From: Alphaproteobacteria bacterium | GTDB lineage: Bacteria; Pseudomonadota; Alphaproteobacteria; UBA8366 | Length of the DNA: 64,000 nt | NCBI GenBank assembly: GCA_028281325.1 | Contig: JANQKC010000010.1 | Span: forward strand, 248,001 to 312,000 | Direction of reading: 5' to 3' | Made by a program: the position numbers and the translations under genes | Shown: positions 54,345 to 63,653 of the stretch, in pieces | Position numbering within the stretch: position 1 is the first letter of the stretch | Layout of the letters: every line of letters begins with the position of its first letter | Notes under the pieces: generated by a model | Told to the model about the DNA's origin: nothing | What the model saw: the letters and a program-made list of their open reading frames with translations, nothing else | Database searches by the model: none

Positions 54345-55670
54345 TTATGCGCCATCGGCGTCCGTCCCCCGATCAAGGATAAACCTGGGCCAGCGAATGA
54401 CAACCTCTGCGCCGTTCCGATTGCGAAAGGTTAATTTGGCGCCGACGCGCTCCAACAGGGTATGGGCGATGAAGATGCCGAGCCCCATATGCTCGCCATC
54501 GTTCGACCGGGTGGAGATAAACGGTTCGCCGATCGCGGACAAGACCGACGGCGGAAACCCGTGCCCGTCGTCGCGCACCGAAATCAGGACCGTGTCGCCA
54601 TCCCAATAGGACGTCACGGTGACCTTTCGAACGGCGAATTGGACGGCGTTCTGGATCAACGACCCCAAACCGCCGAGGATCTCAGGACTGCGCGCGACAA
54701 CCGGTTCGTCGCCTTCGACCGAGGGATGGGTGCAGAATTCCATGTCGATGCCGCCGAACTGATAGGGTTCGGCGGCGGATTCAAGCAATTGCCGCAACGG
54801 TAGCCGATCGAAGGGTTCGGGACCGCTCGCTTCGGGGGTCCGGGCCAGTCCGGCGAGGATTTCCCGGCACCGTTCCGACTGACTGAGCAGAAGCTCGACA
54901 TCTTCGGCGATCGGGCTGTTGCGCGGCACGTCCCGCGACAACTCCTTGGCGACCACGGCAATGGTCGCCAACGGCGACCCCAGTTCATGCGCCGCCGCCG
55001 CAACCAATCCCCCCAGCGCCGACATCCGCTGTTGGCGCAACAACGAGGAATGCGTGGCGGCGAGCGCTTCGGACATCCGCCGCGCTTCCTCGGAAACGGA
55101 CCAGACATAGGAGGATATGAAGACCGAGGCGACGGCGAGCGCGGTCCAGATTCCCAGGACATAGACCGTCGGCAGTTCGAGCACGCCGGGCGACCAGGGC
55201 AGGGGCGTCCGGAAGATCGCCAACAGCGAAATGCTGACCAGCGCAAGCACGGTCAACGCGATCGTCGCCGTGCGCGACAGGATGGTCGCCGACACCATGA
55301 CCGGCGCGATGATCAGGATGGCGAAAGGGTTCTGCAGACCGCCCGTGACATAGAGCAGGGCGGCAAGCTGCAGGACGTCGAACCCCAGGATCACCCCGCC
55401 AGCCCGGTCGTTGAGACGCGCCCGGCCGACGCCGCGCTGGGTCAGGACCAGGTTGGACAGAACCAGCGTGGCGATGACCGCCAGGCAGATCGACAACGGC
55501 AACGGATAATCGAGCCCGAACTCGACCGCCATCACGGTCACGGTCTGACCTGCGGCGGCGACCCAGCGAATCATGATCAGCGTCCGCAGCCGCAGCCGGC
55601 CGCCCCGTACCACGCCAGGCTGCGACATGCGACCGGCCCGTTGCGCCAACGATTCGGGTTCTTTCGCCAT
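54345..55670 (-). CDS. actS: redox-sensing histidine kinase of the ActS/RegB/PrrB family
   Basis: A 441-residue membrane kinase with about six N-terminal helices (about 30-195). The quinone-related motif GGLQNPF is at 110-116; the H box is AAAHELGSPLATIAV with His 228, and the redox cysteine matches C268 in SQSERCREIL. The ATPase part has VRDDGHGFPPSVL and MGLGIFIAHTLLERVG. The layout is that of RegB, which senses the ubiquinone pool and thiol state. ActR lies immediately downstream. Confidence 0.94.
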   Translation of the reverse strand: MAKEPESLAQRAGRMSQPGVVRGGRLRLRTLIMIRWVAAAGQTVTVMAVEFGLDYPLPLSICLAVIATLVLSNLVLTQRGVGRARLNDRAGGVILGFDVLQLAALLYVTGGLQNPFAILIIAPVMVSATILSRTATIALTVLALVSISLLAIFRTPLPWSPGVLELPTVYVLGIWTALAVASVFISSYVWSVSEEARRMSEALAATHSSLLRQQRMSALGGLVAAAAHELGSPLATIAVVAKELSRDVPRNSPIAEDVELLLSQSERCREILAGLARTPEASGPEPFDRLPLRQLLESAAEPYQFGGIDMEFCTHPSVEGDEPVVARSPEILGGLGSLIQNAVQFAVRKVTVTSYWDGDTVLISVRDDGHGFPPSVLSAIGEPFISTRSNDGEHMGLGIFIAHTLLERVGAKLTFRNRNGAEVVIRWPRFILDRGTDADGA

Positions 55671-55798
55671 GCGCCTATGGAGCAGGTCGAAGCCCCGTTT
55701 GCAACCCCTTGATGGCGGGCCGCGTGCGGCCTAACGTCCTTGCGTCGCCTACGTTGTTGACCCATATAGCTTCGATTTCGCGGATACCGGTATCGGGC

Positions 55799-56563
55799 AT
55801 GTCCCCTGTCATCGACATTCGAAACCTGACCAAGCGATTCGGTGACGTCGCGGCCGTCGACGGCATCGACTTCACCGTCGAATCCGGCAGCGTTACCGCC
55901 CTGCTCGGCGCGAACGGCGCGGGCAAGACCACGACCATCGCGATCCTGCTCGGCCTGTTGCTGCCGACATCCGGCACCGTGCGGGTGTTGGGCGAGGACA
56001 TGCTGCGGCACCGCTATCGCGTGCTCGGGCGGATGAACTTCTCCTCGCCGTATTTCGACCTGCCGCAGCGTCTGACCGTCCGGCAGAACCTGTCCGTCTA
56101 CGCGCGGCTCTACGGCGTCGGCGATATCGACGGCCGCCTTTCGGATCTGGCGCGCGACCTCGATCTGGTCGATCTGATGGAACGTCCCTTCCGCGGGCTG
56201 TCGGCGGGCCAGAAGACCCGCGTGATGATCGCCAAAGCGATGGTCAACGAACCGGAATTGCTGCTGCTGGACGAACCGACGGCGAGCCTGGATCCCGATT
56301 CGGCGGACTGGATCCGGGGCTATCTGGAGCGCTACCGCGCGGAGACCGGCGCATCGATCCTGCTGGCCAGCCACAACATGGCCGAGGTCGAGCGGCTCTG
56401 CGACGCCGTGCTGATGATGCGCGCGGGCAAGATCACCGATCGCGGTTCACCGCAAGAGCTGATCGAGCGGTACGGGCGCGATACGTTGGAAGAGGTCTTT
56501 CTCGACATTGCGCGCGGCAAAGGGCAAGGGGCGCACGGCAAAGGACAGGGTGCCGCGGCATGA
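55799..56563 (+). CDS. ABC exporter ATP-binding protein
   Basis: A 254-residue ATPase. Walker A is GANGAGKTTTIAILLG at about residue 39, the signature RGLSAGQKTRVMIAKAM, Walker B LLLLDEPTASLD and H-loop LLASHNMAEV are intact. In the signature the usual Ser-Gly-Gly is Ala-Gly-Gln (LSAGQ), common in this exporter class. The ATG at 55799 is used because conserved sequence begins there; the frame upstream is unconserved. It overlaps the permease gene by ATGA, so the two form one exporter. Confidence 0.92.
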   Translation: MSPVIDIRNLTKRFGDVAAVDGIDFTVESGSVTALLGANGAGKTTTIAILLGLLLPTSGTVRVLGEDMLRHRYRVLGRMNFSSPYFDLPQRLTVRQNLSVYARLYGVGDIDGRLSDLARDLDLVDLMERPFRGLSAGQKTRVMIAKAMVNEPELLLLDEPTASLDPDSADWIRGYLERYRAETGASILLASHNMAEVERLCDAVLMMRAGKITDRGSPQELIERYGRDTLEEVFLDIARGKGQGAHGKGQGAAA

Positions 56564-57387
56564 CCGAGACACACTCTTCCGGCGCGGGACCCGCCGCCGC
56601 CGCGCAACGCGTCTTCGCCCTGGTGCTGCGGTATGTCTATCTTCTCAAGGGATCGTGGCCGCGCATTCTCGAACTTGCCTATTGGCCGAGTATCCAGATC
56701 GTCCTGTGGGGATTCATCTCCAAGCATTTCACCGGCGAGGTTTCCGGCGCGATCGAAGCCGCCGGCGCCCTGCTGGCGGCGGTGTTGCTCTGGGACATCC
56801 TGTTCCGCGGGCAGCTTGGCTACGCGATTTCCTTCCTCGAAGAGATGTGGTCGCGCAACCTCGGCCAGCTCTTCGTCAGCCCGCTGCGGCCGCACGAGAT
56901 GGTCCTCGCGCTGACCGTAATCAGCCTGATCCGCACGTTGATCGGCGTGCTGCCGGCGGCCCTGCTGGCGATCCCGCTCTACGCCTTTTCGATCTTCGAG
57001 CTTGGCCTGCCGTTGCTCGCCTTCTTCGTCAACCTGATGGTCACCAGTTGGGCGCTCGGCCTGATGGTCACCGCGACGCTGCTGCGGGTCGGGTTGGGCG
57101 CGGAAAGCGTGGTCTGGATGGTGATGTTCCTGATCGCGCCGGTCAGCGCGATCTACTATCCGGTCAGCGTCCTGCCGGACTGGCTTCAGCCGGTCGCCTG
57201 GGCGCTGCCGACCGCGCATGTGTTCGAGGGCATGCGAGCGGTGCTGTTCGACGGCGTGTTCCGCTTCGACCTGCTGGCCGGCGCGATGCTATTGAACCTG
57301 TTCTATTTCGCGCTCGGCGCGGCAATCTTCATGTGGAGTTTCCGCGCGGCGCGGCAGCGTGGGCTGCTGCATCAAACGGGCGAATAA
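56560..57387 (+). CDS. ABC-2-type exporter permease
   Basis: A 275-residue permease with six predicted helices and a short cytoplasmic N-terminus. FALVLRYVYLLKGSWPRILELAYWPSIQIVLWGFI begins the domain, and PVSAIYYPVSVLPDWLQPVAWALPTAHVFEGMR is the ABC-2 signature region. It follows its ATPase directly. The substrate is not known; lipids, drugs or polysaccharides are typical of the class. Confidence 0.92.
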   Translation: MTETHSSGAGPAAAAQRVFALVLRYVYLLKGSWPRILELAYWPSIQIVLWGFISKHFTGEVSGAIEAAGALLAAVLLWDILFRGQLGYAISFLEEMWSRNLGQLFVSPLRPHEMVLALTVISLIRTLIGVLPAALLAIPLYAFSIFELGLPLLAFFVNLMVTSWALGLMVTATLLRVGLGAESVVWMVMFLIAPVSAIYYPVSVLPDWLQPVAWALPTAHVFEGMRAVLFDGVFRFDLLAGAMLLNLFYFALGAAIFMWSFRAARQRGLLHQTGE

Positions 57388-57390
57388 CGG

Positions 57391-58209
57391 CTATTGGCGG
57401 GTCTGGCTTGCGACCGCCCCCCGCAGAACCGGCAAAGCAATCAGCCCGCCGCAGCCGGGCGGCGGCGCGAGGCCGAAATCCGCGACCGGCGCCTTGCCGA
57501 TCCGTTCCAACACCCCCGCGTGCGAACCGGCCGGGTCGAGCGGCCCGATCAGACAATGGTCCAACGCGCCCTCATCCAGCCGATGCAGCACCGCACCCGC
57601 CGCCGCCGCCGCGATCCCGTCCAATATCACCGGCACCCGGGCGATGCGCGCGGCGATAATCGCGCCCGCGATCCCCGCCAACGCGTGCCCGCCCTGCCGC
57701 CGCAACACGTCCAAGGGATCGCCGCCTTCGGCGAACACCGCATCCGCCAACGCCGCCCCCGCCGCGTCGACGCCGGGGCCGACGCCGGCGACGCAAAGCA
57801 GGTCGAGACCGTCTTCCACCGCCATCATGCCGTAGGCCATGGCGGTGGCGCAGGCCGCATCGTCGAGATCGGCGGCCGTGCCCAGCGCCATTTCGTAAAG
57901 ACGCAAGTCGACGTCGAATTCCTTGCACAACCGCAGCGTCGGCGCATCGCCGTCCTGAATGTCCGCGGCGATGTCGCGGGCGGCACCGGCCGCCGCGTCG
58001 CCATCCGCGTAACAGCCGAGATAGATCGCCGCGCGCGGCCGCGCCAATGACGGGACGGCGCGCGCCTGCCAACCGGACAGCCAGGCATGCAGCGTCTGCA
58101 ACAGGTCGGGATCGTCCGGCAGCGTCGCGGGTAGTGGCGCCGCGTTGGGCATGCCGTCGAGCAGCGCCCTGATTTCCGCCAGTGACGCGCCCGGCGCGGA
58201 TTCGGTCAT
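57391..58209 (-). CDS. CobT-like protein with altered catalytic site
   Basis: A 272-residue protein related to nicotinate-nucleotide:dimethylbenzimidazole phosphoribosyltransferase (CobT, about 340 residues). The middle block GGDPLDVLRRQGGHALAGIAGAIIAARIARVPVILDG matches well. The C-terminal segment where CobT has its HRSAEPGH and LGEGTGA motifs, including the catalytic Glu, instead reads LDPAGSH and LAPPPGCGG. The N-terminal part is also shorter. It may have lost the transferase activity or changed its reaction. Confidence 0.75.
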   Translation of the reverse strand: MTESAPGASLAEIRALLDGMPNAAPLPATLPDDPDLLQTLHAWLSGWQARAVPSLARPRAAIYLGCYADGDAAAGAARDIAADIQDGDAPTLRLCKEFDVDLRLYEMALGTAADLDDAACATAMAYGMMAVEDGLDLLCVAGVGPGVDAAGAALADAVFAEGGDPLDVLRRQGGHALAGIAGAIIAARIARVPVILDGIAAAAAGAVLHRLDEGALDHCLIGPLDPAGSHAGVLERIGKAPVADFGLAPPPGCGGLIALPVLRGAVASQTRQ

Positions 58210-58357
58210 TCGGTCGTTACCTCTTGCGGCCCCGTTTCGCGCGGCATACTGCCGGCTGCGGGCATCGCGTTCAACAAACTATCATCCGTCGCCCTGTTGG
58301 CGCGGCTGGCCGCGGGGACTATAAAAAAGATCGGACCAACCCGGAAGACAACTCACC

Positions 58358-59008
58358 ATGAGCACGACAGAGACCCGATGGTGGTGGATTCGCCACGCGC
58401 CGGTTGTCGGCGACGAGGGCCGGATTTATGGCCAGACCGATTTGCACGCGGATTGTTCGGACGATGCCCTGTTCGCCGCGGTCGCCGACTACCTGCCCGA
58501 CGACGGTGTGCATATCTCAAGCGACCTAAACCGCACCAAACAAACCGCGGCGGCCATCCTGAAGGCGGGGTCGCCGTTGCCGGAGCCGATTCTCGACCCG
58601 GCGATGCGCGAGCAGCATTTCGGCGATTGGCAAGGCGAACCGCGAGACGAATTCGCCGCCCGGCGCAACCGCACCTTCCGACAGATGTGGCTGTCCGCCG
58701 CGCAGGAACGCATGCCCGGCGGCGAGAGCTTCGCGGACGTTTATGCGCGGGTGACGCCGGCCGTGGAACGCTGGAACGCCGACCATTTGGGGAAGGATAT
58801 CGTCTGCGTCGCCCATGGCGGCGTGATCCGGACCGCGCTGGCCCTGGCCCTCGCGCTGGACCACACCAAACCGGACCTGGAAAAAGTCTTCCCGTTCAGG
58901 ATCGACAACTGTTCGGTGACGCGCATCGACCATGTCTGCGATCCGGCGGACGGCGGCGCGGAACAGGGCATATGGCGCGTCGGGGTCGTAAATTGGCTGC
59001 CGTCCTAA
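58358..59008 (+). CDS. histidine phosphatase (phosphoglycerate-mutase family), CobC-like
   Basis: A 216-residue phosphatase of the RHG family. The phosphorylated His is in WWIRHAPVVGDEGRIYGQTD, followed by SSDLNRTKQTAAAI, the acid Glu in REQHFGDWQG, and CVAHGGVIRTALALAL near the end. The usual RHG reads RHA here, as in many alphaproteobacterial members. Paired across a divergent promoter with the CobT-like gene, it could be an alpha-ribazole phosphatase; other phosphate esters are possible. Confidence 0.85.
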   Translation: MSTTETRWWWIRHAPVVGDEGRIYGQTDLHADCSDDALFAAVADYLPDDGVHISSDLNRTKQTAAAILKAGSPLPEPILDPAMREQHFGDWQGEPRDEFAARRNRTFRQMWLSAAQERMPGGESFADVYARVTPAVERWNADHLGKDIVCVAHGGVIRTALALALALDHTKPDLEKVFPFRIDNCSVTRIDHVCDPADGGAEQGIWRVGVVNWLPS

Positions 59009-59064
59009 CGCTGGCGATCCGCCCGACCCGCTGCTAGGGTTGCGCCGAACCAGGATCGGAACTC

Positions 59065-59586
59065 ATGGACGGGCAACTCATCACCCTTCTTGTCGGCGGC
59101 ATTCTGCTGGCGGCGTTTTTCTTTCTCTACAAGAGCAATACCAAGACCGCGGACCGCATTGCTGGCCCGAAGCGGCGGGTGTCCTACGAATGCGTCGTGA
59201 CACCGGCGTCGCAGGCGGACGCCGACCTGTCGCAGCATTTCCCGGAATTGCGCGACCAGGCTTCGCTGAACGACATCGAATTGATTCGCCTTGGCGTGTT
59301 CAATTGGGGCGAATTGGAACTCGACGCCGACCACATCATGGAGCCGATCACGGTTCGCTTCGCGGACGGCACCGAAATCCTCTCGGTTACCCCGGGCGAA
59401 ACGTTCAAGACCGAGTTGAATTTACCGGAACCGCCGCGAAGCGTCGGCAACGTGCTGACCTTCCCCGCCTTCGCCATCGCACCGCGCGGTACCGTCATCT
59501 TCAATGTCATGGTGCGCGGCGCCGGCAAGCCCGACAGCGTGACCGGCCTTATCGAGGGATGCGGCGAGATCCGGCGCCTCGGGTAA
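59065..59586 (+). CDS. membrane-anchored protein of unknown function
   Basis: A 173-residue protein with one N-terminal helix (about residues 5-22). The rest is predicted beta-rich (ELELDADHIMEPITVRF, VIFNVMVRGAGKPDSV), with two single cysteines. It may be an exported or periplasm-facing domain. I do not recognise the family. It starts 56 bp after the phosphatase. Confidence 0.65.
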   Translation: MDGQLITLLVGGILLAAFFFLYKSNTKTADRIAGPKRRVSYECVVTPASQADADLSQHFPELRDQASLNDIELIRLGVFNWGELELDADHIMEPITVRFADGTEILSVTPGETFKTELNLPEPPRSVGNVLTFPAFAIAPRGTVIFNVMVRGAGKPDSVTGLIEGCGEIRRLG

Positions 59587-59616
59587 TCGCCGCCGGTCCC
59601 CTCGATGCCGTTCCCG

Positions 59617-59820
59617 CTAGAACAGACAGAGCACCGCGTAACACACGCCGAAAACCCGGTCCGCCAACAAGTAAAGAATCAAATCCATCAGGAAGCCGAG
59701 TGCCAGGATCGGCAGCGCCACATATAATCCAAGATAAATCCAGGCCCACCGCGTGAGGCGGGGGCCGGGCAGATCGACGCCTCGAACGGCGGCGTCCCTT
59801 TTGCGGCGGAGGTGCAACAT
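59617..59820 (-). CDS. small two-helix membrane protein
   Basis: A 67-residue protein with a basic N-terminus (HLRRKRD) and two close helices at about 25-47 and 50-66. Its start overlaps the start of the divergent acetyltransferase by 9 bp. I do not recognise it; the membrane character and codon use make it likely real. Confidence 0.55.
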   Translation of the reverse strand: MLHLRRKRDAAVRGVDLPGPRLTRWAWIYLGLYVALPILALGFLMDLILYLLADRVFGVCYAVLCLF

Positions 59821-60810
59821 CCTTTGACCATCCTATCAGCCCCCGGCCCGGATCGTCACCCGTCCGCCCCCTCCGCCGAGATTGCGTGGGACAGCTGCAG
59901 AAAGGACGACTGGAACGACCTGATCGACGCCGCCGGCGACGCGGCGTTCGAGCAATCCTGGATGTATGGCGAGGGCTATGCCGCATCGACGCCCGCCGCC
60001 GTGGTCCGCCGCGCCGTCGTCACGGAGAATGGCGCGCCGACCATCCTGGCGCAGGTTTTCACCCGCCGGATCGGCCCGATTCTCACCGTCGCTCAACTGT
60101 TGCGGGGGCCGGTTCTGCTGCGCCGCGATGCGGCCGTGCACGACCTGACCACGACGATCACGCTGCTTCGCGCGACATTCCGGCAGGAGGGCCGCTCGCT
60201 GTTCTTCTGGACGCCGGACGCCGTCGAAAGCGCGGCGGTAACCGCGACCACGCAAGCCTTGCGCATGCGCCCGATGGTGACCGGCCACAGTTCGGCGATG
60301 GTCGATCTGACACAATCCACCGACGACCTGCGGCGGGCGCTGCACGTGAAATGGCGCAACGCGCTGACCCAGGCGGAGGCCGGACCCCTGCGGATCGAAG
60401 CCAAAGGCGGCCGACGCGCCGCGACATGGCTGCTCGACCGGTACGGATCGCTGCGCCGGTCCCGCCGCTTCGGCGGTCCGAGCGCGGACATGCTGGGGGC
60501 CGTGATCGACGGGATGCCCAAGCACGAAACGGTCCTGCTGCGCGCGATTGCGGACGGCGAGGCGGTCGGCGGCGCGCTGTTCCTCCAGCATGGCCGCAAC
60601 GCGTCCTATGTGATCGGATGGACCGACCCGGCGGCGAGGGCGCTGAACGCCGGCACGCTTTTGCTGTGGAAAGGGATCGCCGCGCTGAAGGAACGCGGTA
60701 TCGCGGCGCTCGATCTTGGCGGCATCGACACGCGAAACGCCGCCGGAATCGCGCGATTCAAGCTCGGCGTCGGCGGCAAACCCTACACGCTGCCGGGGAC
60801 CTTCCTGTAA
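59812..60810 (+). CDS. GNAT-fold (FemAB/BioF2-like) acyltransferase
   Basis: A 332-residue two-domain protein. EIAWDSCRKDDWNDLIDAAGDAAFEQSWMYGEGY and ALHVKWRNALTQAE come from the first domain; the C-terminal GNAT-like domain contains GEAVGGALFLQHGRNASYVIGW and ALDLGGIDTRNAAGIARFKLG-type sequence, which in FemAB relatives binds a lipid or peptide acyl acceptor. The GTG start at 59812 has GGAG directly abutting it, so the true start is uncertain. Role unknown. Confidence 0.8.
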   Translation: MQHPLTILSAPGPDRHPSAPSAEIAWDSCRKDDWNDLIDAAGDAAFEQSWMYGEGYAASTPAAVVRRAVVTENGAPTILAQVFTRRIGPILTVAQLLRGPVLLRRDAAVHDLTTTITLLRATFRQEGRSLFFWTPDAVESAAVTATTQALRMRPMVTGHSSAMVDLTQSTDDLRRALHVKWRNALTQAEAGPLRIEAKGGRRAATWLLDRYGSLRRSRRFGGPSADMLGAVIDGMPKHETVLLRAIADGEAVGGALFLQHGRNASYVIGWTDPAARALNAGTLLLWKGIAALKERGIAALDLGGIDTRNAAGIARFKLGVGGKPYTLPGTFL

Positions 60811-60930
60811 ACCCGAAGGGTTGTCGTGACGCATGCTCCCTTGAACGGCGGGATAACGACCGATATGTAGTGCATGATATGACGCGTTAACCAGTTTTCA
60901 CGATGTTCATCAGAACGGGAGCCGTCCTCC

Positions 60931-61629
60931 ATGATCCGCCCCATGATTCGATTGACCGCCAGCCTCTGCGCCCTGGTCGTTTTTGTCGCGGTCACCGCGA
61001 CCAACCCGGCAACGGCCGCACCCGACCAGGAAGCGATTGTCGAGAAGGCGCGACACTCGCTCCAGAGCGTCGCACGCCATACCGACGTCGGCCCGACCAT
61101 GCGCAGCCTGATGAAAAGGGCCAAGGCCGTGGTGATCTTTCCGTCGATCCTGAAAGGCGCCTTTTTCGTGGGCGCCGAAGGCGGCAGCGGCGTCTTGCTG
61201 GCCAAGGGCAGTAACGGTCAGTGGAGCTATCCCGCCTTCTACACGATGGGCGGCGCCAGCTTCGGCCTGCAAATCGGGGGGCAGTCCTCCGAAGTCGTGC
61301 TGCTGATCATGACCAGCAAGGGCATCAATTCCATCATCGACAACAAGGTCAAACTGGGCGGGGACGTCAGTGTCGCCGTCGGGCCGATCGGACTCGGCGC
61401 CGAGGCGGCGACGACGACCAACCTGCGGGCGGACATCTACAGCTTCTCGCAGAATGCCGGCGCCTATATCGGGGCCAGCGTCGCAGGGTCGGTCATCCAG
61501 GGCCGGCAGAGTTGGAATACCGACTACTACAAGAGCGAGAACGCCACGCCCAAGGCGGTCGTGCTCGAAGGCAAATACATCAACGTCCACGCGGACCCGC
61601 TGCGCAAGGCGCTGGCCGAGTTCAACTGA
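60931..61629 (+). CDS. SYLF-domain (Ysc84-like) lipid-binding protein
   Basis: A 232-residue exported protein with a signal peptide (about 1-30, ending ATAAP). The SYLF domain runs from about 45 to the end: AKAVVIFPSILKGAFFVGAEGGSGVLLA, YTMGGASFGLQIGGQSSEVVLLIM, and GPIGLGAEAAT. Eukaryotic SYLF proteins bind phosphoinositides and actin; bacterial ones have unknown roles, probably lipid binding in the periplasm. Confidence 0.9.
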   Translation: MIRPMIRLTASLCALVVFVAVTATNPATAAPDQEAIVEKARHSLQSVARHTDVGPTMRSLMKRAKAVVIFPSILKGAFFVGAEGGSGVLLAKGSNGQWSYPAFYTMGGASFGLQIGGQSSEVVLLIMTSKGINSIIDNKVKLGGDVSVAVGPIGLGAEAATTTNLRADIYSFSQNAGAYIGASVAGSVIQGRQSWNTDYYKSENATPKAVVLEGKYINVHADPLRKALAEFN

Positions 61630-61666
61630 CGCCCGCGACCGCGGATAGGCGGGCGGGCGGGCGACG

Positions 61667-62557
61667 ATGGCGCTTTTCGACGCCTATGTCATGGTCGATT
61701 GGAGCGGGGCGTCGACGCCGCGCCGCGGCAAGGACAGCATCTGGTATTCGGTCCTGTTGCGCGACGGCGGTGAAACCCGGCAGACGGCCCTCGAAAACCC
61801 GTCGACCCGGCACCAGGCGACCGAAGAACTGTGCGGCCGGCTGGCCGCCCTGGTCGCCGACGGCCGGCGCGTGCTTGCCGGTTTCGACTTTCCTTTCGGC
61901 TACCCGTGCGGCACGGCGGACCGGCTCGGCATCAAAGGGCTGCGGTGGCGGCATATGTGGCAGCTGCTCGACGACGGGCTGACCGATGCGCCCGACAATG
62001 CCAACAATCGATTCGATCTGGCGGAATCGCTGAACCGGCGGATCAGCGGCGACGCCTTCCCGTTTTGGGGCAATGTCCGGGAAGAAGCGCGCCCCTATCT
62101 GGTCCGGCGCAACCGGCGGCCGCATGCGACGGCCGATCCGGCGGAACGGCGGCTCTGCGACAGGCGGCTGCCGTCGACCCAGCCGGTCTGGAAACTCGCC
62201 GGCGCCGGGTCCGTCGGCAGCCAGGCGCTGACCGGCATTCCCCGCGTCTGGCAAATCCGCCGCGACCCCCGTCTCGCGGCGGCGACACATGTATGGCCGT
62301 TCGAAACCGGGCTGGGGTACGACCCGCGGCCACGGCTGCAACTGGCGGAGATTTATCCCTCGCAGATTGCGGCGCCAGCGCTCGCGGGTCTGCCGAAGGA
62401 CGCCGCGCAAGTCACCGCGATCACCGCGCATTTGGCGCGACTCGATGCGGAAGACCGCATGGAAACCGCCCTCGCCGGCGACCCCGGCCTGACACAAGCG
62501 CAACGCGATTGCGTTGAAACAGAAGAGGCCTGGATTCTCGGTGCGTTAGGCCCTTGA
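61667..62557 (+). CDS. DUF429-like conserved protein
   Basis: A 296-residue soluble protein. VMVDWSGASTPRRGKDSIWY begins it and RVLAGFDFPFGYPCG follows near residue 68; the Asp-X-Ser and FDFPFG blocks resemble a DUF429/RNase H-fold active site. LAEIYPSQIAA is a further conserved-looking region. It may be a nuclease-like protein, but no function is established. It starts 37 bp after the SYLF gene. Confidence 0.6.
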   Translation: MALFDAYVMVDWSGASTPRRGKDSIWYSVLLRDGGETRQTALENPSTRHQATEELCGRLAALVADGRRVLAGFDFPFGYPCGTADRLGIKGLRWRHMWQLLDDGLTDAPDNANNRFDLAESLNRRISGDAFPFWGNVREEARPYLVRRNRRPHATADPAERRLCDRRLPSTQPVWKLAGAGSVGSQALTGIPRVWQIRRDPRLAAATHVWPFETGLGYDPRPRLQLAEIYPSQIAAPALAGLPKDAAQVTAITAHLARLDAEDRMETALAGDPGLTQAQRDCVETEEAWILGALGP

Positions 62558-62588
62558 CAGGCTGCTGCATTCGACGGAATACACCGCG

Positions 62589-62936
62589 ATGAAAGACTTC
62601 CGTGAGCTAGACGTCCTCCACGCGGCGCATGATCTTGTCGTGGAGATTCACGACATCAGCCAATCCTTTTCCGACGACGACAGTTTCGCCGTCGGCCGAT
62701 CGATCGCACGCACCGCGCTGGCGATTCCCCGCAGCATCGTGCATGGCTGCGGCCGGGGCAGCGACGCCGAGTTGGCGCAGGGCATCGAAACCGCCGCCGG
62801 GTATGCCTGCGAACTGGAATACCTCGTCCTGCTGGCCGGCGAAATCGGGCTGATCGACGAAGAAACGCTGGAAGAACTGGCAGGATCGCTCGGCGATTTC
62901 AAAAAACGACTAACCGACGAGTTGGCGGAACTCTGA
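62589..62936 (+). CDS. four-helix-bundle protein (S23-like)
   Basis: A 115-residue all-helical protein. It starts with FRELDVLHAAHDLVVEIHDI and has RSIARTALAIPRSIVHG, ETAAGYACELEYLVLLA and a final Glu-rich helix, the pattern of the S23/bIVR four-helix-bundle family. These occur as intervening-sequence proteins inside rRNA genes or as free-standing genes; the role is unknown. It is preceded by GGCTGCTG at 62560-62570, a short match to the arms of the repeat element at 11263. Confidence 0.8.
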   Translation: MKDFRELDVLHAAHDLVVEIHDISQSFSDDDSFAVGRSIARTALAIPRSIVHGCGRGSDAELAQGIETAAGYACELEYLVLLAGEIGLIDEETLEELAGSLGDFKKRLTDELAEL

Positions 62937-62952
62937 CGCGGGCGACGGCCGG

Positions 62953-63546
62953 TCAATCCCGCGCGCCGGCGCGCCGCAACATCGTCTCGATCCGCCGGTC
63001 GCCGATGTCCCGCGCCCATCCCAACGCGCTGCGCCCGGTATAGTCCAACACATCGAGGTCGGGCCGATGGCGCAACAGCAACTGCACGACCGAGATGTAC
63101 CGCCCTTTCACCGCCAGCATCAGCGGCGTGAGTCCTTCGCGGGTCTGGATGTCGATATCGGCCTTTTTCTCGAGCAGCCGGTCGACGACCGCGAAATGCC
63201 CGCCTTCCGCGCCACGGGACAAGGCGGAGCGGCCGAACTCATCCTGCCGGTCGACGCGCGCGCCTTTCGCCAACGCCAACTCGACGACGGCGACGTGGCC
63301 GCCCGCGGCCCCGACGATCAGGACCGATTCGCCGCCGTTCGTGGTGGCGTCGATGTTGTAGCCCCGATTGAGCAGATATTCGATTCCGCCGACGTCGCCG
63401 GCGCGCGCCAAGTCGAAGATCGGGTTCGGCCCGCCGAACTGCGCCACGGCGTTGCCCGCAAAGGCGAGCAGAATCGTTGCCGCCGCGATCGCCGCCCGCC
63501 ATCCGCCACGGGCTCTTCCGAGGGTCGCCGCCATCCTTGTCCGCAT
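62953..63546 (-). CDS. exported ankyrin-repeat protein
   Basis: A 197-residue protein with a signal peptide (about 1-36, cleavage after AVA). Four or five ankyrin repeats follow: DLARAGDVGGIEYLLNRGYNID, VGAAGGHVAVVELALAKGARVD, RGAEGGHFAVVDRLLEKKADID and LAVKGRYISVVQLLLRHRPDLD. The last, cap-like repeat ends in RRAGARD. It probably mediates protein-protein contacts in the periplasm. An alternative ATG at 63534 would shorten the signal peptide slightly. Confidence 0.88.
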   Translation of the reverse strand: MRTRMAATLGRARGGWRAAIAAATILLAFAGNAVAQFGGPNPIFDLARAGDVGGIEYLLNRGYNIDATTNGGESVLIVGAAGGHVAVVELALAKGARVDRQDEFGRSALSRGAEGGHFAVVDRLLEKKADIDIQTREGLTPLMLAVKGRYISVVQLLLRHRPDLDVLDYTGRSALGWARDIGDRRIETMLRRAGARD

Positions 63547-63653
63547 CCTTCGCCACCATCTGTCGATCGAACCGGGCCCGGGCGGAATCAGGGCAGGTCC
63601 GGCGCGCGGCTGTCAAGCTTTGGCCTCGGCCGTCCCTGCGGTAAACTGCCGCC

